From positions 3,410,001-3,474,000 of the forward strand of contig NZ_CP075188.1 of assembly GCF_020510525.1 (NCBI RefSeq): a stretch of 64,000 nt of DNA, in the 5' to 3' direction. Both the position numbers and the translations under genes were made by a program. Positions 15,833 through 25,037 of the stretch are shown here, piece by piece (position 1 is the first letter of the stretch; each line of letters starts with the position of its first letter). Source of the stretch: Quatrionicoccus australiensis (GTDB lineage Bacteria; Pseudomonadota; Gammaproteobacteria; Burkholderiales; Rhodocyclaceae). Under the pieces are notes generated by a model. It worked only from the letters and a program-made list of their open reading frames with translations. It was not told where the DNA came from and searched no databases.

Positions 15833-16924
15833 TTACTCGGCGGCCTCGGCGACGCGCCGGGCACGCACGGCGGCGGCCAGCTGGTCGAGCACCTTGAGAC
15901 TGTCGTCCCAGTTGATGCAGGCGTCGGTAACGCTCTGGCCGTAGGTCAAGGCCTTGTCCGGCACGATGTCCTGGCGGCCTTCGACAAGATGCGACTCGAC
16001 CATGACGCCGACGATGCGCTCCTCGCCCGCCGTCAGCTGGGCGGCGACGCTGTCGCTGACTTCCATCTGCAGCTTGTACTGCTTGCGGCTGTTGCCGTGC
16101 GAGAAATCGACCATCAGCCGGGCGGCGAGGCCGGACTTGGCAATCTCGGTGCACGCGGCATCGACGCTGGCCGCGTCGTAATTGGGTTCCTTGCCGCCGC
16201 GCAGGATGACGTGGCAGTCCTCGTTGCCCATCGTGGACACGATGGCGGTATGGCCGGACTTGGTCACCGACAGGAAATGGTGTGGCGAATTGGCCGAGCG
16301 GATGGCGTCGACCGCGATGCGCATGTTGCCGTCGGTGCCGTTCTTGAAACCGACCGGGCAGGACAGGCCGGACGCCAGCTCGCGGTGCACCTGCGATTCG
16401 GTGGTGCGCGCGCCGATGGCGCCCCAGGCGATCAGGTCGGCGGTGTATTGCGGCGTGATGGTGTCGAGGAATTCGGTCGCGCAGGGCAGATCCAGCTCGT
16501 TGATTTCGAGCAGGATCTTGCGCGCCAGGCGGATGCCTTCGTTGATGCGGAAGGTGTTGTCGAGCCGCGGGTCGTTGATCAAGCCCTTCCAGCCGACCGT
16601 CGTGCGCGGCTTTTCGAAATAGACGCGCATCAGCACGACGAGGTCGTCCTTGTACTTGTCGGCTTCCTTGGCCAGCTTCTTCGCGTATTCCATCGCGGCA
16701 TCGTAATCGTGGATGGAACATGGCCCGATCACGACCAGCAGACGGTCATCGGCACCGTGCAGGATGCGGTGGATGGCCTGGCGGGCGACGTAGGTGGTTT
16801 GCGCGGCGCGGTTCGATACCGGATATTCGCGGAAGACGTGCGCCGGCGGCACCAGTTCCTTGATTTCCCTGATCCGCAGGTCGTCGGTATTCGGTTTGCT
16901 GATTTGCGTGCTGTGCTGCGTCAT
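15833..16924 (-). CDS. aroG: 3-deoxy-7-phosphoheptulonate (DAHP) synthase, class I
   Basis: This 363-residue enzyme joins phosphoenolpyruvate and erythrose 4-phosphate in the first step of aromatic amino acid synthesis. It shows the class I (AroG/F/H) set: VVIGPCSIHDY, VLMRVYFEKPRTTVGWKG, ATEFLDTITPQY, ARTTESQVHRELASGLSCPV, GFKNGTDG and MVDFSHGNSRKQ. The N-terminal extension is normal for the feedback-regulated enzymes; which amino acid inhibits it cannot be read with certainty. ATG 16924 is used; an in-frame ATG at 16936 is an alternative. It is divergent from the radical SAM gene with a very short shared upstream region. Confidence 0.94.
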   Translation of the reverse strand: MTQHSTQISKPNTDDLRIREIKELVPPAHVFREYPVSNRAAQTTYVARQAIHRILHGADDRLLVVIGPCSIHDYDAAMEYAKKLAKEADKYKDDLVVLMRVYFEKPRTTVGWKGLINDPRLDNTFRINEGIRLARKILLEINELDLPCATEFLDTITPQYTADLIAWGAIGARTTESQVHRELASGLSCPVGFKNGTDGNMRIAVDAIRSANSPHHFLSVTKSGHTAIVSTMGNEDCHVILRGGKEPNYDAASVDAACTEIAKSGLAARLMVDFSHGNSRKQYKLQMEVSDSVAAQLTAGEERIVGVMVESHLVEGRQDIVPDKALTYGQSVTDACINWDDSLKVLDQLAAAVRARRVAEAAE

Positions 16925-16969
16925 GCCCGGCCCCATTTGAAAATGCCTGAAAAACGAGCATTCTACCGG

Positions 16970-18082
16970 ATGCGCATGCAAGATTCCGACCTTCACCCCT
17001 CGCTCGAGTTGCCGGACCGCCCCGTCAAGGGTCGCGGCGCCGTCGGCAATGTCGCCCACCGCTACAGCAGCGACCGGCGGCTGGCCGAGGATGACGGCTG
17101 GGAACGCGACACGCCGGCGCTGCCGCAAACCCGTCTGCTGGTCGATGCCGCGAAGTCGATCATCAGCCGCAACGACTCGCCCGACCTCGAATTCACGCAG
17201 TCGCTGAACCCCTACCGCGGTTGTGAACACGGCTGCATTTACTGCTACGCCCGACCGACACATGCCTGGCTCGGCCTGTCGCCCGGCCTCGATTTCGAGA
17301 CGCAGATTTTCCAGAAGCCCAACGCCGCCGCGCTGCTGCGCGCCGAACTGGCCCGCCCCGGCTACGTCTGCTCGACGCTGGTCCTCGGCGCAGCGACCGA
17401 CGCCTACCAGCCTTTCGAGCGCCAGACCAGGCTGAGTCGCAGCGTGCTCGAAGTGCTGCTTGAGGCGAGGCATCCGGTCGCCGTGGTCAGCAAGTCCTCA
17501 CTGATTTTGCGCGATCTCGACCTGTGGACCGAACTGGCCCGCCACAATCTCGCCCACGTCGGCATTTCGCTGACCACGCTGGACGGCCCGCTCGCCCGCC
17601 AGCTCGAACCACGCGCCAGTGCGCCGCACGCCCGCCTGACAGCAATCGAAAAACTGGCCGCGGCCGGCGTGCCGGTCTCGATCTTTGCCTCGCCGCTGAT
17701 TCCCGGCCTCAATGATCACGAACTGGAAAAACTGCTCGCTGCCGCCCGCGAGCATGGCGCCAGCAGCGCCAGCTACACGCTGCTGCGCCTGCCGCACGAA
17801 GTAGCCGGCCTCTTTCGCGACTGGCTGGAATGGCATGCGCCGCAGAAGGCGGCACGCATCATGTCGGTACTTCATGATTTGCGCGGTGGACGCGCCAACG
17901 ATGCCAAATTTGGCAGCAGGATGACCGGCCTCGGGCATTTTGCCGAACTGATCCGCCAGCGTTTCGAACTGACCTGCCGCCGGCTTGGCTTGGCACGCGA
18001 CTGGCCGCTCCTCGACCATAGCCGCTTCACCCCGCCGCCCCCGCCGCAAAACGACGGGGAACGGCAACTCAGCCTGTTTTAG
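16970..18082 (+). CDS. Radical SAM protein, PA0069 family
   Basis: This 370-residue protein has a radical SAM cluster CX3CX2C at C85, C89 and C92 (GCEHGCIYCYARP). The surrounding SLNPYRGCEHGCIYCYARP-type block and ITLVLGAATDAYQPFE-like segment (STLVLGAATDAYQPFER) belong to the SplB-like PA0069 family, whose substrate is unknown. It uses a 4Fe-4S cluster to cleave S-adenosylmethionine. Possible starts are ATG 16943, 16970 and 16976; none has a good ribosome site, and 16970 is a compromise. The stop overlaps the convergent cytochrome gene by four bases. Confidence 0.88.
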   Translation: MRMQDSDLHPSLELPDRPVKGRGAVGNVAHRYSSDRRLAEDDGWERDTPALPQTRLLVDAAKSIISRNDSPDLEFTQSLNPYRGCEHGCIYCYARPTHAWLGLSPGLDFETQIFQKPNAAALLRAELARPGYVCSTLVLGAATDAYQPFERQTRLSRSVLEVLLEARHPVAVVSKSSLILRDLDLWTELARHNLAHVGISLTTLDGPLARQLEPRASAPHARLTAIEKLAAAGVPVSIFASPLIPGLNDHELEKLLAAAREHGASSASYTLLRLPHEVAGLFRDWLEWHAPQKAARIMSVLHDLRGGRANDAKFGSRMTGLGHFAELIRQRFELTCRRLGLARDWPLLDHSRFTPPPPPQNDGERQLSLF

Positions 18083-18699
18083 GGCAGCTGCGTCAGATAG
18101 TTGCTGATCGCGACGATTTCCTCGTTCTTGAGGCCGGCCGTGGCAATGGCCATCAACTGGTTGTTGCGCACCCCGGTCTTGTCGCGATAGCGGGTGATCG
18201 TCGTCTGCAGGTAAGGCTGTTTCTGTCCGGCCAGACGGGCGATGGTTTCATTGCCGCGGCCCTGTTCGCCATGACAGCGCACGCACAGCTTGCCGAACAA
18301 TTCCTTGCCTTTGCTCACCAGGGCGGCATCGGCACGCGATGGCGGCACCGGCATGCTGGCGTAGTAGGAAGCTGCCTGCAGGCGCTCGTCATCCTTGAGC
18401 ACCTTGATCAGGCCCTGCATGAACGGGTCCTTGCGCTCACCGCTCCCGAACTTGCGAATCTGCTCGAGCAGATAGGCCGGGTTCTGGCCGGCCAGATTGG
18501 GCACTTCCGGCAACTTGCTGATGCCGTCCTCACCATGACAGTTGGCACAGAAGAAAGTGACCTTCTTGCCGGCGTCGACCGCTGCACGCAAGGCCACCGG
18601 ATCGGACTGGATGGCCTTCAGCTTTTCCTGGACACCCTGCTGCGCCATTGCACCACCACACGCCACCAACAAGCCTGCTGCCAGAATCAACGCCCGCAT
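18079..18699 (-). CDS. Dihaem cytochrome c (c4/c553 type)
   Basis: This 206-residue periplasmic protein has a cleavable signal peptide (residues 1-19, ending GGAMAQ) and two haem-binding motifs, CANCH in the N-terminal half and CVRCH in the C-terminal half, each followed by a distal methionine region (PFMQGLIKVL and NNQLMAIA). This two-domain plan is typical of cytochrome c4, an electron shuttle to terminal oxidases. It is the last gene of the yhdP-nitrilase-tldD-cytochrome c run, 29 bases after tldD. Confidence 0.92.
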   Translation of the reverse strand: MRALILAAGLLVACGGAMAQQGVQEKLKAIQSDPVALRAAVDAGKKVTFFCANCHGEDGISKLPEVPNLAGQNPAYLLEQIRKFGSGERKDPFMQGLIKVLKDDERLQAASYYASMPVPPSRADAALVSKGKELFGKLCVRCHGEQGRGNETIARLAGQKQPYLQTTITRYRDKTGVRNNQLMAIATAGLKNEEIVAISNYLTQLP

Positions 18700-18728
18700 T
18701 ACATTGTCCTCCCCTGAGAAGGTGGTAA

Positions 18729-20174
18729 TTATGCCGTTCCACCCACGGTCAGTCCATCTATCCGTAATGTTGGCTGACCGACGCCGACCGGCACGCTCTG
18801 CCCGTCCTTGCCGCAGGTGCCGACGCCGGGATCGAGTTTGAGGTCGTTGCCGATCATCGAAATGCGCGTCATCGCGTCCGGGCCGTTGCCGATCAGCGTC
18901 GCGCCCTTGATCGGCCGCGTCACCTTGCCGTCCTCGATCAGGTAGGCCTCGCTCATCGAGAAGACGAACTTGCCGCTCGTGATATCGACCTGGCCGCCGC
19001 CGAAATTGGCGGCATAGATGCCCTTCTTGACCGACTTGATGATTTCCGCCGGGTCGTGCTCGCCGGCCAGCATCATGGTGTTGGTCATGCGCGGGATGGG
19101 CAGGTGGGCGAAGGATTCGCGCCGGCCGTTGCCGGTCGGGGCAACGCCCATCAGGCGCGCGTTCAGGCTGTCCTGCATGTAGCCCTTGAGGATGCCGTCC
19201 TCGATCAGCACGGTGCGCTGCGTCGTGTTGCCTTCGTCGTCGATGTTCAATGACCCGCGGCGGTCGGCGATCGTGCCATCGTCGATCACGGTGACGCCCC
19301 TGGCGGCAACGCGCTGGCCAACCCGGCCGGAAAACGCCGAGCTGCCCTTGCGGTTGAAATCGCCTTCCAGGCCGTGGCCGACCGCTTCGTGCAGCAGAAT
19401 GCCGGGCCAGCCGGAACCGAGCACGACCGTCATCTGGCCGGCCGGAGCAGCGTCGGCATGCAGGTTGGTAACCGCCTGGTGCACGGCTTCGCTGGCATAG
19501 CGGCGCAGGATGTCATCGGAGAAATAGGCAAAATCGAAGCGTCCACCGCCGCCCGAGCCGCCCTGCTCGCGCTTGCCGTTTTCCTCGACGATGACCGAGA
19601 TCGAGCAGCGCACCAGCGGCCGGATGTCGGCCGCCAGACGACCATCCGAACCGGCGACCAGGATCACTTCGTACTCGCCGGCGAGCGAGGCCATGACCTG
19701 CACGACGCGCGGATCGATCGCCTTGGCGAAACCTTCCAGACGCTCGAGCAGTTTGACCTTGGCTTCGGCCGGCAGCGAGGCAATCGGATCGTGCGGCACG
19801 TACAGCGCGCGGCTGGCGGTCGACGCCTGCAAAGCGGGCAAAATGCCGTTCTGGCCGGCCGCAGCGATGGCGCGCACGGCACTGGCCGCATCGCCCAAAG
19901 CGCGCGAACTGATGTCGTCGGAGTAGGCAAACGAAGTCTTCTCGCCGGAAATGGCGCGCACGCCGACACCCTGGTCGATGTTGAAGCTGCCCGACTTGAC
20001 GATGCCTTCGTCGAGGCTCCAGGCCTCGGAACGCGAATACTGGAAGTAGAGGTCGGCGTAATCGACCTGGTGCGTCAGGATCTGGCCGAAGGTGCGCGAC
20101 AGGTCGCTCTCGCTCAGCGAGAACGGGGTGAGGAGGAGCGATTCGGCCTGGGCCAGGGCGCTGTTCTGGTTCAT
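18729..20174 (-). CDS. tldD: Metalloprotease TldD
   Basis: A 481-residue protein of the usual TldD length. The zinc motif [11 protein letters not shown] (HExxxH) begins at H262, as in the TldD/TldE peptidase that trims unfolded peptides and processes microcin and antitoxin precursors. Other family segments are [19 protein letters not shown] and [25 protein letters not shown] 20174 is preferred to the longer open frame. The partner TldE is not in this window. It sits ten bases after the nitrilase gene in a four-gene operon. Confidence 0.95.
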   Translation of the reverse strand: MNQNSALAQAESLLLTPFSLSESDLSRTFGQILTHQVDYADLYFQYSRSEAWSLDEGIVKSGSFNIDQGVGVRAISGEKTSFAYSDDISSRALGDAASAVRAIAAAGQNGILPALQASTASRALYVPHDPIASLPAEAKVKLLERLEGFAKAIDPRVVQVMASLAGEYEVILVAGSDGRLAADIRPLVRCSISVIVEENGKREQGGSGGGGRFDFAYFSDDILRRYASEAVHQAVTNLHADAAPAGQMTVVLGSGWPGILLHEAVGHGLEGDFNRKGSSAFSGRVGQRVAARGVTVIDDGTIADRRGSLNIDDEGNTTQRTVLIEDGILKGYMQDSLNARLMGVAPTGNGRRESFAHLPIPRMTNTMMLAGEHDPAEIIKSVKKGIYAANFGGGQVDITSGKFVFSMSEAYLIEDGKVTRPIKGATLIGNGPDAMTRISMIGNDLKLDPGVGTCGKDGQSVPVGVGQPTLRIDGLTVGGTA

Positions 20175-20184
20175 TGAAACTCCG

Positions 20185-20991
20185 TCAGAGAATACGGTGG
20201 GCGAGCGCCGGCAGGCTCTCGCGGATTTCGGCGATACGGGCGTGGTCGAGGTCGGCAATGACGACGCCCGGCCCTTTCATCTTGCGGTCGAGGATCTCGC
20301 CCCAGGGGTCGACGATCATGCTGTTGCCGTGCGTGACGCGTCCGTTTTCATGGCGCCCGCCCTGTCCGACCGCGAGCAGGTAGCATTGGTTCTCGATGGC
20401 ACGCGCGCGCAGCAGGATTTCCCAGTGGGCACGGCCGGTGGTGTCGGTGAAGGCGGCCGGCATCAGGATCAGGTCGACCGGGCCGAGCGAGCGGTAGAGC
20501 TCGGGGAAGCGCAGGTCGTAGCAGATCGAGAGCGCGACACGGCCGAACGGCGTATCAACCGCGACCGGCGTGTTGCCCGGCTCGATGGTGGCAGCTTCGT
20601 TGTAGGACTCGTCGCCCTTCTTGAAGCCGAACAGGTGGATCTTGTCGTAGCGCGCGACGCAGTCGCCGCCGTCATTGAAGACCAGCGAACTGTTGCGCAT
20701 CTGGTGCGGCTGCGTGGCGGTCAACGGGATGGAACCGGCAAAAATCCACACATCGTGACGTGCCGCGGTCGCCGCCAGCCAGTCCTGGATCGGCCCGTTG
20801 CCGTAAGTTTCGCGGGCGCGCACACGGTCGGCGTCGGCCGCACCGATGATCGGAAAATACTCGGGCAGGGCGACCATCTGCGCGCCCTGATCGACGGCTT
20901 CGGCAATCAGCCGGCCGGCGGTTTCCAGGTTGTCGCCGACGCGCGGTCCGGACACCATCTGCAGGGCGGCAATACGGCAGTTCTGCTTCAT
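20185..20991 (-). CDS. Carbon-nitrogen hydrolase (Nit/omega-amidase-like)
   Basis: A 268-residue member of the nitrilase superfamily with the Glu-Lys-Cys triad visible in order: E in [10 protein letters not shown] in [10 protein letters not shown] and C in [17 protein letters not shown]. The size and sequence suit the Nit1 branch, which in other organisms hydrolyses deaminated glutathione; this assignment is by family resemblance. Its start overlaps the yhdP stop by four bases (ATGA). The yhdP-nit-tldD order is common in beta- and gammaproteobacteria. Confidence 0.9.
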   Translation of the reverse strand: MKQNCRIAALQMVSGPRVGDNLETAGRLIAEAVDQGAQMVALPEYFPIIGAADADRVRARETYGNGPIQDWLAATAARHDVWIFAGSIPLTATQPHQMRNSSLVFNDGGDCVARYDKIHLFGFKKGDESYNEAATIEPGNTPVAVDTPFGRVALSICYDLRFPELYRSLGPVDLILMPAAFTDTTGRAHWEILLRARAIENQCYLLAVGQGGRHENGRVTHGNSMIVDPWGEILDRKMKGPGVVIADLDHARIAEIRESLPALAHRIL

Positions 20992-23900
20992 CGGGCGTCA
21001 TTCTCCATCGGGGGTTTTTCTTCTTCCGGCTTCGGCTTGTTGTTGGGCGCGGATTCGCCCGCCTTGTCGACCTTGGGGTCGCTCCAGCTGCCGGTGACAT
21101 GATAGCGGTAGCTGAACAGGCGGTTGAGCGGATTCAGCGGATTCGGCAGCACGGTATTGGCGAGCAGGGTTGCCGCGCCGACCACCGGATTGACCAGCGC
21201 CACGCCGACTGCGGCGGCATTGCCGATTTCCGGCCGGACGACGACCTGCAGGTCCTGCGTCTCGTTCCTCAGGTCGGTTTCGCCCTGCATTTCGATGTGC
21301 GCGGCCGGCCCCTTGATGCGCAGCGGTTCGGTGGTGCGCATGATGCCTTTTTTCACCGACAACACCGAGTTGATGCTGTCGAAGGCCAGGCCATCACTGA
21401 AAATATCGCGAAAATCCAGGGTCAAGCGGCGCGGCAAGGATTGCAGCGAGATCAGGCCGAGCAGCTTGCCGACACCCGGTTCGAGCTTGTTGAACTGGCC
21501 TTTTTCGGCCTGCACGGTCAGTTGACCGGTCAGCGACGGATAGTGGATGCCGGTCAGCGGCCCGCTCCATTGCAGGTCGCCCGTCAGTTTGGCCGTACCG
21601 CGCCGCACCGTGTCGGCATAGCCGAGACGATCGAGCAGCTTGCCGAGGTCCTTCGCATTCAACTCAAAATCGAGCCGCGTCTGCTGCTTGCCAGTATTGA
21701 ACCAGACGCCCTTGCCCTTGAGGCTGCCATCCGGATTCTGCAGGCTAAGTTGATCAAGGTTCCAGGCGCCCTTGTCGTTGCGCGCCTTGAGATCAAGCTT
21801 GCCGAGCGCCTTGTCGCCGACATGAAAATCATCGACCGAGAGACTCATGCCGGGCAAGGAATTGAGCAGGGCACTGCCGCTCTCGCTGCTTTCCGCCGCC
21901 GGGCGCACGATCAGGCGCTTGAAATTGCCTTCGACCCAGCCTTCGCCGGCGCTCTTCCAGAAAATATCGCCGACCGCCTCGCGCGTGTTGAGGCCGATCT
22001 GCCAGCCGCCGTCGCGCGGGCGCAAGGTCGTTTCAACCTGGCTGTAATCGCGCCCCATCAGGTGCAGGCGCGGCGTTTTCAGAAAAACGCTGTTCAGGGC
22101 GAGTCCACCGCTGGCCGCGCCATCGGCACCATTGGCATCGGGCAGGAAGTGCTTCCAGGCATCGGCGTCGATCTGCGGCACCGCAACGCGCACCGCCAGC
22201 CCCTTGTCGGGCAGGCGCGGTTCGGCATCGCCGACCGCGAAGACGCCACGCTCCCAGTTGTCGCCGCGGCGCACAACCAGGCCCTGCGCCACCTTGCCCA
22301 GGGTGATCTTGTACTGCTCGCGCGTCGCATCCGGCGCCGTGCGCTCGATGCGTAGCGGCAAGGCCATGGTGGCGTTCTTGTTGAGCGGCTCGGGCAGGGG
22401 CGAACTGACGCCGAGCAAATCGGAGTCGATGACGACATCGGCGTTGCGCTTGCGAATGGCGATATCGGCCTTCCAGCCGGAACTGCCGCTCAGGTGATTG
22501 ATCAGCGGAAAGCCGAAGTGCTTGCTCACTTCGCCGATATTGGCGGTACCGCTGGCCTGGACGGCGACCTTGTCGCCGATATTTTTGACCTGCACCCGGG
22601 CCGGGCCGCCGAACAGGCGACCATTGATGTCATGCGCAATGATGCTCCTTTCAGTCAGTTGCAGCCGGCCGTTGACCTGGGTCAGCGGCGGCAGGCCGGC
22701 GAGCGGCTGCACCTGGTTGTTCTGGAACTGGTAGTCGCCGCGCATGCGGGTATCGAGGGCGTGACGCAGCGGAATATCGAGTTCCAGATTGAGTCGACCG
22801 TTGCCACTCGCCTTCATGCCGTCGGTAAAGCGATCGATGCTGTCGGCGACCGGACTCTGCTCGATGAAACGCAGGAACTCGCCGGTCGGCCCCTGCGCGA
22901 CGCCGCGCACGAAGAGCATTTCCTCGTGCGACTCGAAATCGGGAATCTCGACCGTGACGCCGGACAGCCTGGCGCCCAGTATCGTTCCCTGGCTGGCATT
23001 GACCTTCATGCCGACACCGAAACTCATTTCGCCATCGACATTCTCGATCACCGGCCAGCCCGGCGCGTAGTCGATCTTCGCGCCCGCCGCCTTGGCGGTG
23101 ACCAGGAACTGGCCACCCTTGCCGTCGCGGAAGGGGAAGTCCTTGAGGTTGCCCTTGAGCACCAGCTTGCCGTCATAACCACGACCGCCAACGATGCCGC
23201 GGCGCAGCCAGGCGCGCGCATCGGCATTGACGGCATGCGGCATGAAACGCCAGACGGCCCGCCCGTCGCCCCGGTCGACCGTCGCCTGGAGGTCGATTTC
23301 ACCCGGTCCGTCACCGCTGTAGCGATAGCTGCCACGCGCCGAACCGGCCGCTTCCGGACCCGCGAACTCGAGCTTGTCGAGCTTGATATCGGCAACCGCG
23401 CCATTGATTTTCCAGCTGGCCTTGGCCTTCAGCGTATCGAGCGCAATATCGGGTTCGGGAAACACGGCCGGCAAGGAGATTCCGGAGCTCCCCGAATCCA
23501 GCGCCATCTCGCCGCCCTTTTCGTTCGCATCGATCAGCCCGGACAAGCCGCTGGCGCCCGGCACATAACCGCTGGCGACCAGCCCGAGCTGGCTGAAAGC
23601 AGCTTTCAGCGCATAGCGCCGCAGGACATCGCCTTCCAGCGCCCAACTCGTCCGCAATTCGGTTATCCGGCCCTGCGGCCGGTGCTTTTGCAACAACTCG
23701 CGACTCTGCGCATCAAGCGGCATGTAGGCAGCCAGACTGCCAAGCACCGCCAGATCAAGGAAACTGGCGCGAGCATTGCCGCTGATCGCCAATGTTTGCG
23801 GATCGTGCTGCCATTCGACCTGGAAATCGGTCGGCGCAACGCGCATGCCTTCCTGCGTCAGCAACTCGAGCTTCTGCCCGCTCACCGCCCAGGCCTCGCC

Positions 23901-24884
23901 CTTGTAGCGGCCTTCCAGGCGACCGCGCATGCTTGCCAGATTGAGCTCCGGCAACTTGCGGCCGAGCCGGATGCGGACTTCTTCCAGGGCAAAATCGGTG
24001 GTCAACTTGCCGCCACCATCGGCGAAATCGCCCCAGACGCGCAGCGCGCCCCGGCCGCGCGGCAGATGCACGGGATAATCAACCCAGCTGCGCCAGCCGG
24101 CGAGGTCGGCATAGTCGAGTTCGACGAACAACTTGCCGGACAGGTCGGCCAGCACTTCGCCAATCTCGCCGCGCACCTCGCCGCGAATGTCGATGCGCGC
24201 CGCAAGTTCGGCCGGTGGCGCCGCCGAAAGGCCGAAGCGATGGCGGCGACCGCTGTTGTCCAGCCCGAATTGCAGATCTTCGAGAATGAGCGGCGGCGCC
24301 TGACGCAGGCGGTCGTCCCAGACGATGGTCGCGTCGCGGACGCGGATATGTTTCTGCTGCAGCACCCATTCGGCAAAGGCCGGATCGCTGTCACCCTCGG
24401 TCGCCATGCCGGCGACGCTAATCTTGCCGTTGCTTTCGCGCCGCACATGCAGCACCGGCCCCTCGAAGGAAAGCAGGGACAAGGTCGGCTGCAGACGCCA
24501 CAGGCTCTGCCAGGAAAGCACGCTCTCGACGCGGGTGAGCGAAAAGGCCGGCTGACCGAGACGATCGGACACGGTCACATCGTCGAGCACGAGATCCGGA
24601 TTGAGCCCCCGCCAGCGCGCCTCGATTTTGCCGATTTTGACCGGTTGACCGACAGCACGCGTCGCCGCCTGCTCGATTTCTGCCTGGTAGTCGCCAACCT
24701 TGGGCAGCACGACATAGCGCAAGGCCAGGACCAGCCCGACAAACAGCAGCCACAGCACGAACAGGCTCCAGCCCAGGACGCGCAAGCCGCGCGCCACGGC
24801 CGGCCGGGCCAGCCAGGGCCACAACCAGTGCAGGCGGTGATAGACGCCCTCCCGGATTTCCTGCCGGGTCAGCGGGCTATTCAC
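20988..24884 (-). CDS. yhdP: YhdP-family AsmA-like envelope protein
   Basis: A very large (1298 residues) protein with one N-terminal membrane segment (about residues 34-54, LGWSLFVLWLLFVGLVLALR) and a long periplasmic part of repeated beta-rich AsmA/DUF3971 modules. The end has AAAVGVALVNPVVGAATLLAN, typical of the YhdP C-terminal AsmA region, and a charged Pro/Lys/Glu tail. YhdP and its relatives form long periplasmic bridges for phospholipid transport to the outer membrane. It starts at GTG 24884. It leads the operon with the nitrilase, tldD and cytochrome c genes. Confidence 0.93.
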   Translation of the reverse strand: MNSPLTRQEIREGVYHRLHWLWPWLARPAVARGLRVLGWSLFVLWLLFVGLVLALRYVVLPKVGDYQAEIEQAATRAVGQPVKIGKIEARWRGLNPDLVLDDVTVSDRLGQPAFSLTRVESVLSWQSLWRLQPTLSLLSFEGPVLHVRRESNGKISVAGMATEGDSDPAFAEWVLQQKHIRVRDATIVWDDRLRQAPPLILEDLQFGLDNSGRRHRFGLSAAPPAELAARIDIRGEVRGEIGEVLADLSGKLFVELDYADLAGWRSWVDYPVHLPRGRGALRVWGDFADGGGKLTTDFALEEVRIRLGRKLPELNLASMRGRLEGRYKGEAWAVSGQKLELLTQEGMRVAPTDFQVEWQHDPQTLAISGNARASFLDLAVLGSLAAYMPLDAQSRELLQKHRPQGRITELRTSWALEGDVLRRYALKAAFSQLGLVASGYVPGASGLSGLIDANEKGGEMALDSGSSGISLPAVFPEPDIALDTLKAKASWKINGAVADIKLDKLEFAGPEAAGSARGSYRYSGDGPGEIDLQATVDRGDGRAVWRFMPHAVNADARAWLRRGIVGGRGYDGKLVLKGNLKDFPFRDGKGGQFLVTAKAAGAKIDYAPGWPVIENVDGEMSFGVGMKVNASQGTILGARLSGVTVEIPDFESHEEMLFVRGVAQGPTGEFLRFIEQSPVADSIDRFTDGMKASGNGRLNLELDIPLRHALDTRMRGDYQFQNNQVQPLAGLPPLTQVNGRLQLTERSIIAHDINGRLFGGPARVQVKNIGDKVAVQASGTANIGEVSKHFGFPLINHLSGSSGWKADIAIRKRNADVVIDSDLLGVSSPLPEPLNKNATMALPLRIERTAPDATREQYKITLGKVAQGLVVRRGDNWERGVFAVGDAEPRLPDKGLAVRVAVPQIDADAWKHFLPDANGADGAASGGLALNSVFLKTPRLHLMGRDYSQVETTLRPRDGGWQIGLNTREAVGDIFWKSAGEGWVEGNFKRLIVRPAAESSESGSALLNSLPGMSLSVDDFHVGDKALGKLDLKARNDKGAWNLDQLSLQNPDGSLKGKGVWFNTGKQQTRLDFELNAKDLGKLLDRLGYADTVRRGTAKLTGDLQWSGPLTGIHYPSLTGQLTVQAEKGQFNKLEPGVGKLLGLISLQSLPRRLTLDFRDIFSDGLAFDSINSVLSVKKGIMRTTEPLRIKGPAAHIEMQGETDLRNETQDLQVVVRPEIGNAAAVGVALVNPVVGAATLLANTVLPNPLNPLNRLFSYRYHVTGSWSDPKVDKAGESAPNNKPKPEEEKPPMENDAR

Positions 24885-25037
24885 GCGGCAAACCGTTGTA
24901 CCGGTGCTGACCGGAAGCGACAGGAATCAAGGGGAAGCGCAGGCTTTTTTGCCGGAGAGGGAAATAGATCACTACAATCGAAGATCAGCTAAAAAGCGCA
25001 TTCTATCCTTTTCGGCATACGCGCCGATCGAGTAATC

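Noticed and set aside
15989..16969. Long plus-strand frame joined to the radical SAM gene
   Set aside because: It runs antisense through DAHP synthase; the protein family starts near 16970.
16925..17473. Extension of DAHP synthase upstream
   Set aside because: It is antisense to the radical SAM gene and carries no DAHP synthase sequence.
22494..24992. An 832-residue open frame on the plus strand
   Set aside because: Antisense to yhdP, with no recognisable domain.
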